Positions 8,710-16,848 are shown, counted from the first letter of the stretch. The stretch: 64,000 nt of DNA from CAZOZZ01 sp965247425 (GCA_965247425.1 OZ252023.1:1116001-1180000), one strand, 5' to 3'. Numbers and translations are program-made. The notes: generated by a model from the letters alone, not told the origin.

Positions 8710-8914
8710 ACACCGGACCGAAGTAGACGGAAGGCACCCATTCAGCCGGCGCCCACAGTAGGATCGGATCTTCAATCCCGCCCTCGACAGCTTCCCTCGA
8801 GGCTTCTTCCATGGTCTTTCCGTGGCCGACAACTCTCGTCTGTTCCTCGTCGAGTGCAAGCCAGCATTCCCTGGGAGCTGACGACAACTCTTCCGCGAGA
8901 CTCTTGTCTGTCAT
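8702..8914 (-). CDS. DUF5678-type small protein
   Basis: A 70-residue protein with the pattern CWLALDEEQTRVVGHGKTMEEASREAVEGG and a final hydrophobic strand, as in DUF5678 proteins (short alpha/beta proteins, often one gene away from aspartic protease genes). GGAGGT lies seven or eight bases before the ATG. The stop overlaps the protease start by eight bases. In many genomes these pairs recur, suggesting that the protein is a partner or substrate adaptor for the protease. That link comes from gene context only. Confidence 0.7.
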   Translation of the reverse strand: MTDKSLAEELSSAPRECWLALDEEQTRVVGHGKTMEEASREAVEGGIEDPILLWAPAEWVPSVYFGPVCA

Positions 8915-8938
8915 TTGGGCCCTACCTCCGAAACTGAA

Positions 8939-8967
8939 GTTCCGTCTCTTATTATTATCGACGGAAC
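8939..8967. promoter_or_regulatory. palindrome GTTCCGTC/GACGGAAC before the DUF5678 operon
   Basis: Perfect 8-bp arms at 8939-8946 and 8960-8967 flank an AT-rich loop that reads GATAATAATAAG on the minus strand, a reasonable -10 element. It lies about 25-50 bases upstream of the DUF5678 start, so it is placed like an operator overlapping a promoter. Confidence 0.5.
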
Positions 8968-9243
8968 GGGCTGATTAAGTTAGTTTTTCGGTTGAACTTC
9001 AGCCGTTACCAGACTATCGTAGCAATCCCTTTGAAATTAAGCGGGCCGACCCGGAGTGTAAAGCTCTGAGCCGACCCTTACCAAAAACCGAATAGGGCTC
9101 GGCTAATGGCTTCGCAAATTCTACCTGAAATCCCTTCCAGTTCAACCCTGGATTTTCGCCATTTTTGCCTACCTGGTTCTTCAGGCACGCGTACTTCTGC
9201 CTTTACAGCAAGTGAGCGTTTGCCGAAGGAAAAAATACAATCA

Positions 9244-9855
9244 ATGATGGAAACCACTAACGCAGTTACCGCTGTTTCAGGTAACGGAAGAATCAAATTC
9301 ACGGGTGCCGACGATCGCAGGTTCTGCTTGCTCGGCGATCAGGTGCGAGCCCTGAAAACGTTATTGGACTATGCCGCCGGAGCGGCCAAGCCCGAAGGAG
9401 ACGATAACCCACACTTCGAGCCGGAGCGGAGCGCCCTGGCGACGATTGAAAAGGAATTCGATCTACTGCTAGACCGCGAACCGTTCGGTCTCTCTTATCA
9501 GAGGGAAAAGCAGATACCACGTTCCACGGTTGAGGCGATGACCATCGTTTCCGACCTCATGAAAGCCCTTTACGACGTCACCGTTGATAGGGGCAAAACG
9601 GTGGCCGCACACGTCGAGTTTCTGTCCAAGGAATTCGAATCCTTTTTTGCGGACCTGCTGAGCCGTAACTCGGAGGCCTCCAAGGCACCCGAGCCGCCGT
9701 GGGACAGTTCCCGCCCCGAACTGCATTCGCTGCTGGAAACCCTTCTCGCCTCTGGTGACACTGACGGGATAGAGACGATTGAACTCTTGTTGAGGAAGTT
9801 TGTCGACTTCCTGGAAAAGAGACAGGAGACTATCGCAGACGGGGGTGCAGCATGA
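9244..9855 (+). CDS. hypothetical protein (203 aa)
   Basis: The frame is open further upstream (to 9106), but the ATG at 9244 follows an AAGGAA stretch and the protein gains normal composition from there, so the shorter form is preferred. The product is acidic and strongly helical, with heptad-like leucines near the end (LLETLLASG, IELLLRKFVDFL). No known domain. Its stop overlaps the next start (ATGA), so it leads a four-gene plus-strand operon up to 11100. Function unknown; the GC and setting match phage accessory genes. Confidence 0.5.
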   Translation: MMETTNAVTAVSGNGRIKFTGADDRRFCLLGDQVRALKTLLDYAAGAAKPEGDDNPHFEPERSALATIEKEFDLLLDREPFGLSYQREKQIPRSTVEAMTIVSDLMKALYDVTVDRGKTVAAHVEFLSKEFESFFADLLSRNSEASKAPEPPWDSSRPELHSLLETLLASGDTDGIETIELLLRKFVDFLEKRQETIADGGAA

Positions 9856-10508
9856 CGAAGCAAGTCACTCCCACCTTCCGGATTGATCGGCGTGAGAATC
9901 TTCGTCGCAAACTCGACGTCCTATTGGACCTCGAAGCGGCCGGTGTCCAGATGCTGGACTCTAATTATGGGGACGATGGTTTTTCAAGCTTACTGGATCA
10001 CGAATATGGCCAAGTGGCATGCCCCAGTCGACCGCGATCCAATATCGTGTGTGAATCCGAATCCGGGATCGCCTGCCCCTGGAGCGGCCCGACCCTCATC
10101 CTTTCGGCAACCCGACTCAAAGACATCCTGTCCAGCCTTGATTCTGAGCGCCCGCCGATCCAGATAGGGCTGTCATGGAAGGTCGGCAAACGGGAGCGCG
10201 TCTACACCGAGGCAAGAATCGAATACCTGGATTTGTGGCACGCCGGCCTGTCTGTGGTTCGTCGATATTATGACAATGACAACAAGCCCGAGCTAGGGTA
10301 TCCGGAGGAAGACCGGTTCACAGTCCTGACAACCGGCAAGCCGCGATTTGTTTGTCCGTACACTTCTTGCGGGGCCTTAGTCACCGAACTCTACCTTAAC
10401 CGTTATGCTTTCGGTTTCGGGTGTGCCGATTGCTCGGCCTACAACTACCTCAAGCCACCGATGCCGGTTGTTGAGGTAGCGGGCCGGCAAGCGAAGGGGG
10501 CCGCATGA
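9852..10508 (+). CDS. hypothetical protein with zinc-type cysteines (218 aa)
   Basis: Start and stop overlap both neighbours by four bases. The N-terminal part is basic and helical (FRIDRRENLRRKLDVLLDL). The C-terminal 60 residues carry a CPYTSCG pair and a CADC pair about 30 residues apart, so a zinc ribbon is likely. I cannot place the family. The operon position suggests cooperation with its neighbours. Confidence 0.5.
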   Translation: MTKQVTPTFRIDRRENLRRKLDVLLDLEAAGVQMLDSNYGDDGFSSLLDHEYGQVACPSRPRSNIVCESESGIACPWSGPTLILSATRLKDILSSLDSERPPIQIGLSWKVGKRERVYTEARIEYLDLWHAGLSVVRRYYDNDNKPELGYPEEDRFTVLTTGKPRFVCPYTSCGALVTELYLNRYAFGFGCADCSAYNYLKPPMPVVEVAGRQAKGAA

Positions 10509-10870
10509 AAACCCGAAGACAATTTCTCGGTCTGTTCGCTGCGGTGGCAGCGCTATCGATCGTGCCGAAGCCTGAACCGACCAGTAGTTTTGCAGGCGAC
10601 TGCAAAACCTGTCATGGCCCTCTTCACAGAGAGTGTATCCGTCGCTATGTGCGTTGTCCCGGACACGATCTCGGGCCCAATCGAGGATTCATTCTTCATG
10701 GCCGGCCGGGTCAGAAGATAAGCGTAAGCGGCGTCGAAGTCCACAGGACGCGACCCACCGTACACGTCGATAAGCTGTCGGATTGGGCGATGAAGGTCCA
10801 CAAGGAGGTAATCAAACGCGAGTTGTCCAGGTCCAGGCTCGTCTTGAGTGTCGAGAAGGGGGCAGGTTGA
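10505..10870 (+). CDS. small Tat-type exported protein (121 aa)
   Basis: The first residues MKTRRQFLGLFAAVAALSIV form a clear twin-arginine signal (RRQFLG followed by a hydrophobic stretch). The mature part begins near FAGDCKTCHGPLHRECIRRYVRC and has a run of cysteines and histidines, including a CKTCHG that resembles a haem c site (CxxCH), although one site in so small a protein may only be a metal site. It overlaps the preceding gene by ATGA and the following frame by TTGA. Function unknown. Confidence 0.5.
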   Translation: MKTRRQFLGLFAAVAALSIVPKPEPTSSFAGDCKTCHGPLHRECIRRYVRCPGHDLGPNRGFILHGRPGQKISVSGVEVHRTRPTVHVDKLSDWAMKVHKEVIKRELSRSRLVLSVEKGAG

Positions 10871-11100
10871 CAGCGAAGATAATCCGCTTCCCCGGGTCGT
10901 GGCGAATCTGGACGTATGAGCCCGGCCCGGGGCGATCCGGCAGTGGATTGCACGCGATGTCGCCACGGCTGGTTCAGGAGTGCACGACAGTGCAGCAACG
11001 TACCCACCGACGAATACGACGGACTCCCCGTCTGCGGGAGAATGTAAGCGATCGCTGGAGAGCCCCCTCCCAGAACGATAAAGATTCGTGGGCGCGATAG
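10867..11100 (+). CDS. short hypothetical frame, basic (77 aa)
   Basis: TTG start overlapping the previous stop (TTGA) with GGGGGCAGG upstream. The product MTAKIIRFPGSWRIWTYEPG... turns very Arg-rich after residue 40, which lowers trust in the second half. It ends at the start of a strong hairpin, which fits the end of an operon. Confidence 0.35.
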   Translation: MTAKIIRFPGSWRIWTYEPGPGRSGSGLHAMSPRLVQECTTVQQRTHRRIRRTPRLRENVSDRWRAPSQNDKDSWAR

Positions 11101-11131
11101 GGGCAGACGGTTCTCAAGCCGCTGCCCCTAT
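11097..11131 (+). terminator. strong hairpin at the end of the 9244-11100 operon
   Basis: ATAGGGGCAG at 11097-11106 pairs with CTGCCCCTAT at 11122-11131, extended by CGG/CCG inside. The loop is short. There is no clean T-tract, but position right at the operon end supports transcription termination or RNA 3'-end protection. Confidence 0.6.
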
Positions 11132-11238
11132 CTATCTTGGCGTCCAGAATTCCAGCGCGGCCACCCTCTCTGTGGTGGGACCAGCTGAGTTTGTTGCGAC
11201 GTCGCAACAACTTCAATTCGGCTAGAATATCGTGGCCT

Positions 11239-11413
11239 AAGATGAAAGAAGGTGAACTGATGGACCATGATCTAAGTATCAAAAAACTGACGACGGAGGA
11301 GGGTAGATGGGGTACGACTTGATGCGCTCCCCGCCGACTGTAGTGATTTTTGCAGTAACCACTCGTTTAAATCGGCTTCTACCGGCTTTGCGGCTCGGCA
11401 ACGGAAATGCCTA
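11239..11413 (+). other. two tiny frames entering the repeat
   Basis: ATG 11239 (or 11260) gives a 20-27 residue peptide ending MDHDLSIKKLTTEEGRWGTT at 11322. A GGAGGAGGG motif inside it precedes ATG 11308, whose frame runs into the direct repeat and stops at 11411-11413. The good ribosome sites suggest these are ends of phage genes cut by recombination at the repeat rather than functional genes. Confidence 0.25.
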
Positions 11414-11460
11414 GTTTTAAAGCCCATTCAAGCCCACAGGTAGTCCAGGCGGAACCCTCC

Positions 11461-11512
11461 AAGAGGTCTGCAAAACCTTTATGCATCGGTTCGAACCCGA
11501 TCGGCGCCTCTA
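11461..11512 (+). pseudogene. tRNA-Cys (GCA) 3' half
   Basis: Anticodon arm AGGT-CTGCAAA-ACCT (anticodon GCA), variable TTATGC, a perfect T arm ATCGG-TTCGAAC-CCGAT and the acceptor 3' strand GGCGCCT are present. No matching acceptor 5' strand or D arm lies upstream, so this is only the 3' half and not a working tRNA. tRNA 3' halves are common phage and island attachment sites. Confidence 0.7.
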
Positions 11513-11530
11513 CAGAATCAGTGAGTTAAA

Positions 11531-11555
11531 GGCTCCGCACCTTGCGGGGCCTTTT
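11531..11555 (+). terminator. Rho-independent terminator after the tRNA-Cys half
   Basis: GGCTCCGCA / TGCGGGGCC stem with a three-base loop, followed by TTTT. It was probably the natural terminator of the tRNA gene. Confidence 0.75.
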
Positions 11556-11601
11556 CCACTGTAGTGGAGTTGTGTGGACTCTTTTGACGGTGGGTTTTTT
11601 C

Positions 11602-12009
11602 TCACTGCTTTTTCTGCCTCTCGACCTCCGCAATCTCCTTGGCGTTGGCCGCCTCAAGCTGTCTCACGGCGTCTGACTGGTGTCTCTCCTGGGGGTGGGC
11701 GTATCTCAGGACCATGTTGAGCTGGCTGTGGCCCAGCCGGGCGGCCAGCGTCGGCATATCCATACCGCCTTCTGCGGCCCGAGTCGCCCATGTGTGCCTT
11801 AAATCATAAAGCCTGAACCGCGGCTGGATCTTCGATACGTCCAGTGCGCGTGGGTCGGCTTGTTCGGATCAGACCGGTGAGGGAACAGGTACGTGCCATT
11901 GGCGGCCTGGATGCGACGTTTGACGACCTCCAATGCTCCGGAGTTCAGTGGAATCCGCCGGCGTGCTGCTTTGGTCTTACCGAAGGGGATAAAGACGTAC
12001 GAGTTTGCT
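11602..12009 (-). pseudogene. tyrosine recombinase (integrase) C-terminal remnant
   Basis: Read on the minus strand the DNA encodes KTKAARRRIPL, then after a frameshift near 11840 PRFRLYDLRHTWATRAAEGG, LAARLGHSQLNMVLRYAHP and a charged tail ending at 11602. These are the conserved tyrosine-recombinase boxes: LRHT (catalytic His-x-x-Arg region), LGH and the tyrosine of RYAH. The arm-binding and core-binding domains are missing, so it is decayed. It lies directly next to the tRNA-Cys repeat, as an island integrase should. Confidence 0.8.
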
Positions 12010-12740
12010 CGAACAGGCCAAGCCGGGGGTCATCGAGAAATATCTCTCACCAGAAGGCGTCGAGAGGATCAATCGCGTTTCTGCCGCCCTGAAGGGGGTG
12101 AGGAATACTTCCCTCGTATCATGCAGCTTTCCTGACCGACGCTGCTACCCGGTGCAAAGTTCATTTTTGCGAAGAGCGGGTTTGGAATCGTTGGGTCGCT
12201 AGGACGTTTCTCTAGAAAACTGGCCGCCTTCGAATCGTCAGGTCAACTGGGACGTGCTCCAGGTCGTGCCTGAGAAGTCGGCGAACAACAACACGATGTT
12301 CTGATGCCTCACGGCAACCCTTCCACCAACGTCCCTTCCGTACCTCCCCTGAATCTTCTTCCCATCAGCAACGGATCCTGTCCGCTGACACGATCGAGCG
12401 TCCAGGTGAACGGACGATCTGCCTCTTTAGAGCAGGCTTCACATGCCAGGAGTTCAGATTGGGGCGCGGAGGAGGCTGGCACGGGAGACGGAGATGAGGG
12501 TGATCATGGGAAGGACAGCATGCATATTGAGGACCAATCGAAAACGTCGGGAACGTGAGGAACTTCGGTCGGGCGGATTTGGGATTGTCGCGGGAAGTGC
12601 GGGGAAGAGTCGCGGCCTGCCACACCTTCCCTGGCGATAGGAACACCATAGCGACCACGTTGTCCCACGGAGATTCCGGTTGACTTCGCTCTGACGCGGT
12701 CTTACTTCTATAAACACTACCTGAACTTCATGAACAAGAC
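12010..12740. other. no intact gene; degraded coding remnants
   Basis: No convincing gene in about 730 bases. Two short stretches look like ends of lost genes: a plus-strand frame from 12005 (LLEQAKPGVIEKYLSPEGVERI) and a C-terminus-like VNWDVLQVVPEKSANNNTMF ending near 12303. Neither has a start site. Confidence 0.4.
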
Positions 12741-12755
12741 CAGGAGGGGAGAATC

Positions 12756-13127
12756 ATGCCGCAAGATGAAGAAAGTGTCAAACAGCTGTGGGCCAAACTC
12801 GTTACCCAATCATGGACAGACGAGAAACTCAGGCAGCGTTTGCTGGAAGAACCAGCGGCGGTGCTGAAAGAGAATGGAGTGGAAGTTCCAGAAGGCGCAA
12901 CAATCAAGACATTTGAGGATGATGGAAACACAATCATTCTGCCAGTGGTTCGAAACCCTGCTGACAGAGAGCTTTCCGAGGTGGAACTGGGATCGGTCGC
13001 AGGAGGGATTGACTCGTTCTTCAATAAAGTCTATGGATCAGGCCTGAAGAGCTTCGGGGCGTTCTCCAGCCTGAAGATCGGCGACAAAGACGACGGATTG
13101 GGGTTGAACACTGAGCCAATACCCTGA
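12756..13127 (+). CDS. NHLP-family RiPP precursor (nitrile-hydratase-like leader peptide)
   Basis: A 123-residue precursor peptide. Residues 15-84 match the NHLP leader family: SWTDEKLRQRLLEEPAAVLKENG, then VPEGATIKTFEDDGNTIILPV, then LSEVELGSVAGG. The double glycine at 83-84 is the expected cleavage site for a peptidase-containing exporter. The 39-residue core (85-123) has Ser, Thr, Gly, Phe and Asp/Lys but no cysteine, so a thioether-ring lanthipeptide is unlikely; a proteusin-like or other modification would be needed. AGGAGGGGA lies nine or so bases before the ATG. No modifying enzyme, protease or transporter is found anywhere in the window, so the precursor is orphaned here. It lies alone between the two tRNA-Cys repeats. 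Confidence 0.85.
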   Translation: MPQDEESVKQLWAKLVTQSWTDEKLRQRLLEEPAAVLKENGVEVPEGATIKTFEDDGNTIILPVVRNPADRELSEVELGSVAGGIDSFFNKVYGSGLKSFGAFSSLKIGDKDDGLGLNTEPIP

Positions 13128-13548
13128 GTGCGCGCTGCGGTCGGTGTCCGAGCCCTCGTCAACCGGACGTCCCCGCCTGGACGACCCGTCCGCCGGCCGA
13201 CTCTATCAGGCCGCAGCATTGCATGGTTAGCGTCTGATACACTGGCGCATTACTATTCGCACATCGTGGTCACGTTGTCGCCCTCTGTTTGCATCCGAAT
13301 CGAGCCACGGACTGGAGTCGGACCTAAGCTCGGGGGAAGGTCACTCTCACTCCGGCCCCTTCTTCCTCAACACGTACACCTGCCCCTTCTCATCGATCGA
13401 ACAGTGTGGGGGCCTCCCGCCGACTGTAGTGATTTTTTGCAGTAACCACTCGTTTAAATCGGCTTCTACCGGCCTTGCGGCTCGGCAACGGAAATGCCTA
13501 GTTTTAAAGCCCATTCAAGCCCATAGGTAGTCCAGGCGGACCCCTCCA

Positions 13549-13600
13549 CGGGGTCTGCAAACCTTTATGTATCGGTTCGAACCGGATCGGCGCCTCTACA
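13549..13600 (+). pseudogene. tRNA-Cys (GCA) 3' half, second copy
   Basis: GGGGTCTGCAAACC, then the T arm TTCGAAC with one mismatched pair, then GGCGCCT. As in copy 1, there is no 5' half. Confidence 0.6.
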
Positions 13601-13603
13601 GAA

Positions 13604-13745
13604 TCAGTGAGTTAAAGGCTCCGCACGTTGCGGGGCCTTTTCCACTGAAGTGGGGTTTGCGTGGAGTTTTTCAGACTCTACGATTTTCTTCGCCGATTTG
13701 AACGCTTCCATCTTCTCCATCGCATCGGCCTGGTGCGCTTCCTCT
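13604..13745 (-). pseudogene. second integrase C-terminal remnant
   Basis: The minus strand reads EEAHQADAMEKMEAFKSAKKIVESEK and stops at 13604. This corresponds to the tail after the catalytic tyrosine of the first integrase (there QERHQSDAVRQLEAANAKEI). Everything upstream is lost at an inserted palindromic repeat. Confidence 0.55.
13617..13641 (+). terminator. Rho-independent terminator, second copy
   Basis: GGCTCCGCA / TGCGGGGCC stem followed by TTTT, as in copy 1 of the repeat. Confidence 0.7.
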
Positions 13746-13829
13746 GCTAATTCGGGGACGGAGGAACAACTCTGGTAAATCTCGCGTACTGAGGGTTGAG
13801 AGCAATTGTGCCTCCGTCCCCGAATTAGC
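13746..13829. repeat. REP-like palindromic element
   Basis: GCTAATTCGGGGACGGAGG at 13746-13764 is repeated exactly in inverse at 13811-13829. The GGGGACGGAGGCA-type arm resembles the REP sequences mobilised by IS200-like RAYT transposases. It interrupts the integrase remnant. No RAYT gene is in the window. Confidence 0.65.
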
Positions 13830-13942
13830 GCCGCGAGTATGAAACCTCTGCTACGCTCGATCGGCATGGGTGGAGGAGCGGTGTGTTCGGGCCGTCGGTC
13901 AGGGGACATACCGAAGCCCGGACGACAACTCTGGAGGGACAC

Positions 13943-15748
13943 ATGTCCATGGATCGACGACGCTTCCTGAGGAATTCCACCGCGGCTGCTCTCGGGCTCG
14001 GCACCCTTCCGGCGGGCTTCCCTCCGGCGGGACGGGGTCCCCGGCAGACCCCTGCGCCACCGGGGATCATGACCGTCCAAGATTGGCTGGACAACTTCTT
14101 CAGGGCCTACCACAGCCGAAGACCGGTCAACGCCACATTCATCGGGGTCCACGACCACGATCACGTCCTGCCGGACTTCTCGGAGCAGGGTGCCGGGGAC
14201 ACGCTGGCCGAGATGGAGGAGCTGTTGAGAGGGGCGGCGCGTCTCGATTCTTCAACATCAGGCGAGAGCGTGCCCACCGAAGCCATCGACAAGCGCCTCG
14301 CCGAGGGCTTCCTACGCATCCAGATCTGGGAGCATGGCTCGCGCCATTTCCGCCTTGGCAACCCGACGCTGTACACGGGCGAGGCAGTCTTCGGCACGAT
14401 CTCGCTCTTCCTCGCCGATTTCGCTCCCATGTCGGAACGCCTCGAAGCTGCCACGGCGCGAATGGACGGTGTGGCGGCCCTCCTCGAGCAGGCACGGGAG
14501 AATGTGCGGCGCGCCCCCGCCGAGTGGACGGTCCGGGCCATCCGGGAGTGCGAGGGGGCCCGTGTTTTCTTTACCGAAGGGATCGACATCCTCGCCGCCG
14601 AGAATCAAATCCGGACGCCCGGCTTCCAGGCCGCGGCGGCGCGTGCGGCGACGGCCTTCGCGGATTTCGAGACCTACCTCGAAACCGACTTGCTCACGCG
14701 GACCACCGACGAACACGCCTGCGGCGAGGAAGCATTCCGTCTCTATCTGACGGACGGCCACTTCGTCGACACAGAACCCGAAGAGATCGTCCGCTTTGCC
14801 GAGGAACAGGCCGCCGAGACGCGGGCAGAGCTGGAGGCCGCCGCTCGGGCGCTCGGAGCCGTGAACTCCACGGAAGCTCTGGCCGGTCTCAGATCCATTC
14901 ACACGACCACCGAGGCCTACTACGAACGCTTCGACGAGATCTGGGAGACGATCCGGAGGGTGGCCGAAGAACAGGAGCTTCTGACCTGGCCCGACCTCCC
15001 CATGCGCTACGTGCCCCGCCCGACTTGGGCGCGGAGTGCGGCGCCCTACTTGTACTTTCTCTCCTACCGGGCGCCGGCGGTCTTCGGTCGGCCACCCGTG
15101 CACGACTACCTGGTGAGAGCGATCGACGCCAGCCAGCCGACGGACGTCCAGGAGGAGTTACTCCGGGGTTACAACGACGGCGTCATCAAGCTCAACCATG
15201 TCATCCACCACGGGCACATCGGCCACCACGGACAGAACTGGCACGCCTACCGAGCGGCATCTCAAGTCGGTCAGATTGCTGCCGTGGATTGCGCTTCCCG
15301 CATTGCTATGGTCTGTGGGGGCACCATGGCCGAGGGCTGGGCGTCCTACTCCACTCACCTTATGCGCGAGGCCGGCGCTCTCACCCCTCTCGAGGAGCTG
15401 TGGGAACTGACCGACCGACTGCGCATGTACGCACGGGCGGTCGTGGACATCCGCCTGCACCAGGGTCGGTACACCCTCGCCGAGGCCATCGAGCACTACG
15501 AGCGGGAGGCGAACATGACCCCCGGATCGGCCCGGGGCGAGGCGATCAGAAACAGCATGTTCCCCGGTGCGGCCATCATGTACATGCTGGGGAAGGACGA
15601 GATCCTTCGATTGAGGCGTGAGATGCAGCAACGCCGGGGAGACCGCTTCAGTCTTCGACGCTTCCATGACGACCTCTTGTCGTACGGATCCATCCCGGTC
15701 TCTTTGATCGGAGCCTCTATGAGAGAGAGGGAGTCAGCCGCGGGTTGA
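13943..15748 (+). CDS. DUF885 family protein, Tat-exported
   Basis: A 601-residue protein. ATG 13943 is used because GGAGGGAC precedes it and it yields MSMDRRRFLRNSTAAALGLG, a twin-arginine signal. The rest matches DUF885: an N-terminal DWLDNFFRAYHSRRPVNATFIG, a long helical middle and the conserved C-terminal half with EGWASYSTHLMREAG, RLHQGRYTLAEAIEHY and PGAAIMYMLGKDEI. The last group includes the residues usually taken as peptidase-like (Glu and His of EGWA...H), so an exported metal-dependent carboxypeptidase-type activity is proposed for the family but not proven. It stands alone at the start of the chromosomal block. Confidence 0.8.
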   Translation: MSMDRRRFLRNSTAAALGLGTLPAGFPPAGRGPRQTPAPPGIMTVQDWLDNFFRAYHSRRPVNATFIGVHDHDHVLPDFSEQGAGDTLAEMEELLRGAARLDSSTSGESVPTEAIDKRLAEGFLRIQIWEHGSRHFRLGNPTLYTGEAVFGTISLFLADFAPMSERLEAATARMDGVAALLEQARENVRRAPAEWTVRAIRECEGARVFFTEGIDILAAENQIRTPGFQAAAARAATAFADFETYLETDLLTRTTDEHACGEEAFRLYLTDGHFVDTEPEEIVRFAEEQAAETRAELEAAARALGAVNSTEALAGLRSIHTTTEAYYERFDEIWETIRRVAEEQELLTWPDLPMRYVPRPTWARSAAPYLYFLSYRAPAVFGRPPVHDYLVRAIDASQPTDVQEELLRGYNDGVIKLNHVIHHGHIGHHGQNWHAYRAASQVGQIAAVDCASRIAMVCGGTMAEGWASYSTHLMREAGALTPLEELWELTDRLRMYARAVVDIRLHQGRYTLAEAIEHYEREANMTPGSARGEAIRNSMFPGAAIMYMLGKDEILRLRREMQQRRGDRFSLRRFHDDLLSYGSIPVSLIGASMRERESAAG

Positions 15749-16221
15749 GCTACGGCCCCGGACCGGGCTTCGGGACACAAGGAGGCTCCCGCGTACGCGT
15801 GTAGAGGCAAGCCCTCCACCGTCCTCCAAGACCCGAGACGGCTCAGTCGATGTGCCGCCGTTACGGACCCCGAGGTTTTCCGGAGAAGATGAGCACAGGA
15901 ACCTGGAAACCAGCGAAACTGCCGGTCGAGCCAGCGGTCGAGCCGAGAGGACAGACCTGTCTAAGCGCTGTTTCAGATGCCCGTAGAGTCGTCTACTCGT
16001 CCCGGCGTTCCCTCCCGACCCGCCTCTTGTGACAGAAGAGAAACCGTCACAGTCAGTGGCGCCGGCTCTATTCGCTGGCCTCATACTGCACTTGTCGTGA
16101 GCCCGAGACAGCCTGGGGCAGGATTCAACGCTGGCGCTCAGGGGCGGAAGCGGGGCCGGCGTCTTCGGGCTGGAGGCCGACCGGCAGGTTATCAACAATT
16201 GGCATCGAAAGGAGGCTCGAC
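15749..16221. other. intergenic, no gene seen
   Basis: About 470 bases without a convincing gene on either strand. A GC-rich segment just before 16222 ends in the ribosome site AAAGGAGG for the next gene. Confidence 0.4.
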
Positions 16222-16848
16222 ATGAGCTCAAATGAGGAATTGTTCGGTTTCGTGAAAGAGGCGATGGCGCAGGGCGTCTCCCAGGAGGAAATCCGGAATG
16301 TTCTGCTTGGCGCTGGCTGGGGGGCACCGCAAGTCCGACAGGCCCTCGCGGGCTACGGTGAGAGCCCCTACGGAGTGCCGGTTCCAAAACCGCGAAGGTC
16401 GGAAGCACGTGAAGCGTTCATCTATGTGGTTCTGTTCGTCACAATGTACTTGAGCGCCTTTAACCTTGGAAACCTGGCATTCCAATACATCAATCGAAGC
16501 TTCCCCATCCTCGGCCAACAGGGCGTACCGATCGACGAGGCCATTCGCTGGTCGACTTCCGTTCTGATCGTCGCGTTACCCGTGTTCTTCGTTCTGACGC
16601 GAATGACAAATCGTGCGATCCGACGCGACCCCTCCCGGCCGCCATCCGACATGCGCGGAAGACTGACCTATTTGACCATGGTCGTGTCGTCCTTCGTCCT
16701 GCTCGGTGTGTTCAGTACGGTTGTGTATAACTTCCTTGGCGACGCGCTGACGGCTCGATTCGTTCTGAAGGCGCTTTCAGCCGGGCTGATTGCAACGGGG
16801 GTATTCGGGTACTACCTGATGGATGTTCGTGAGGATTCTGCCTACTGA
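16222..16848 (+). CDS. DUF5671-like membrane protein
   Basis: A 208-residue protein with AAAGGAGG eight bases upstream of the ATG. Residues 1-45 form a short soluble module (EELFGFVKEAMAQGVSQEEIRNVLLGAGW) of the type that precedes small integral membrane domains. Four hydrophobic segments follow (near 65, 110, 155 and 185). This layout fits DUF5671 proteins, whose role is unknown. It is convergent with the transporter gene, 34 bp away. Confidence 0.6.
   Translation: MSSNEELFGFVKEAMAQGVSQEEIRNVLLGAGWGAPQVRQALAGYGESPYGVPVPKPRRSEAREAFIYVVLFVTMYLSAFNLGNLAFQYINRSFPILGQQGVPIDEAIRWSTSVLIVALPVFFVLTRMTNRAIRRDPSRPPSDMRGRLTYLTMVVSSFVLLGVFSTVVYNFLGDALTARFVLKALSAGLIATGVFGYYLMDVREDSAY

Larger units (their letters stand above)
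11327..11579. repeat. direct repeat, copy 1 (att-like, contains tRNA-Cys 3' half)
   Basis: About 250 bp repeated in the same orientation at 13413..13665 with only scattered differences. Each copy holds the 3' half of a tRNA-Cys gene and its terminator, and each is followed by a decayed integrase pointing towards it. This is the pattern left by two integrations at the same tRNA. Confidence 0.75.
13413..13665. repeat. direct repeat, copy 2 (att-like)
   Basis: Same orientation and content as 11327..11579. It differs by small changes, including a one-base loss in the anticodon loop region and a T-arm mismatch, so it is the more decayed of the two. The 285 bases between the NHLP gene and this repeat hold no gene that I can support. 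Confidence 0.75.

Noticed and set aside
11327..11579. tmRNA or a complete tRNA
   Set aside because: Only the anticodon arm, T arm and acceptor 3' strand of tRNA-Cys can be folded; there is no 5' acceptor strand and no tag-peptide reading frame.
12304..12717. Short frames on both strands upstream of the RiPP precursor that might be a modifying enzyme
   Set aside because: All are under 100 codons, overlap each other and show no enzyme motif.
13870..15621. A 583-codon plus-strand frame overlapping the DUF885 gene
   Set aside because: Arg/Gly/Pro-rich composition typical of an out-of-frame reading of GC-rich DNA; the DUF885 frame has the real motifs and Tat signal.
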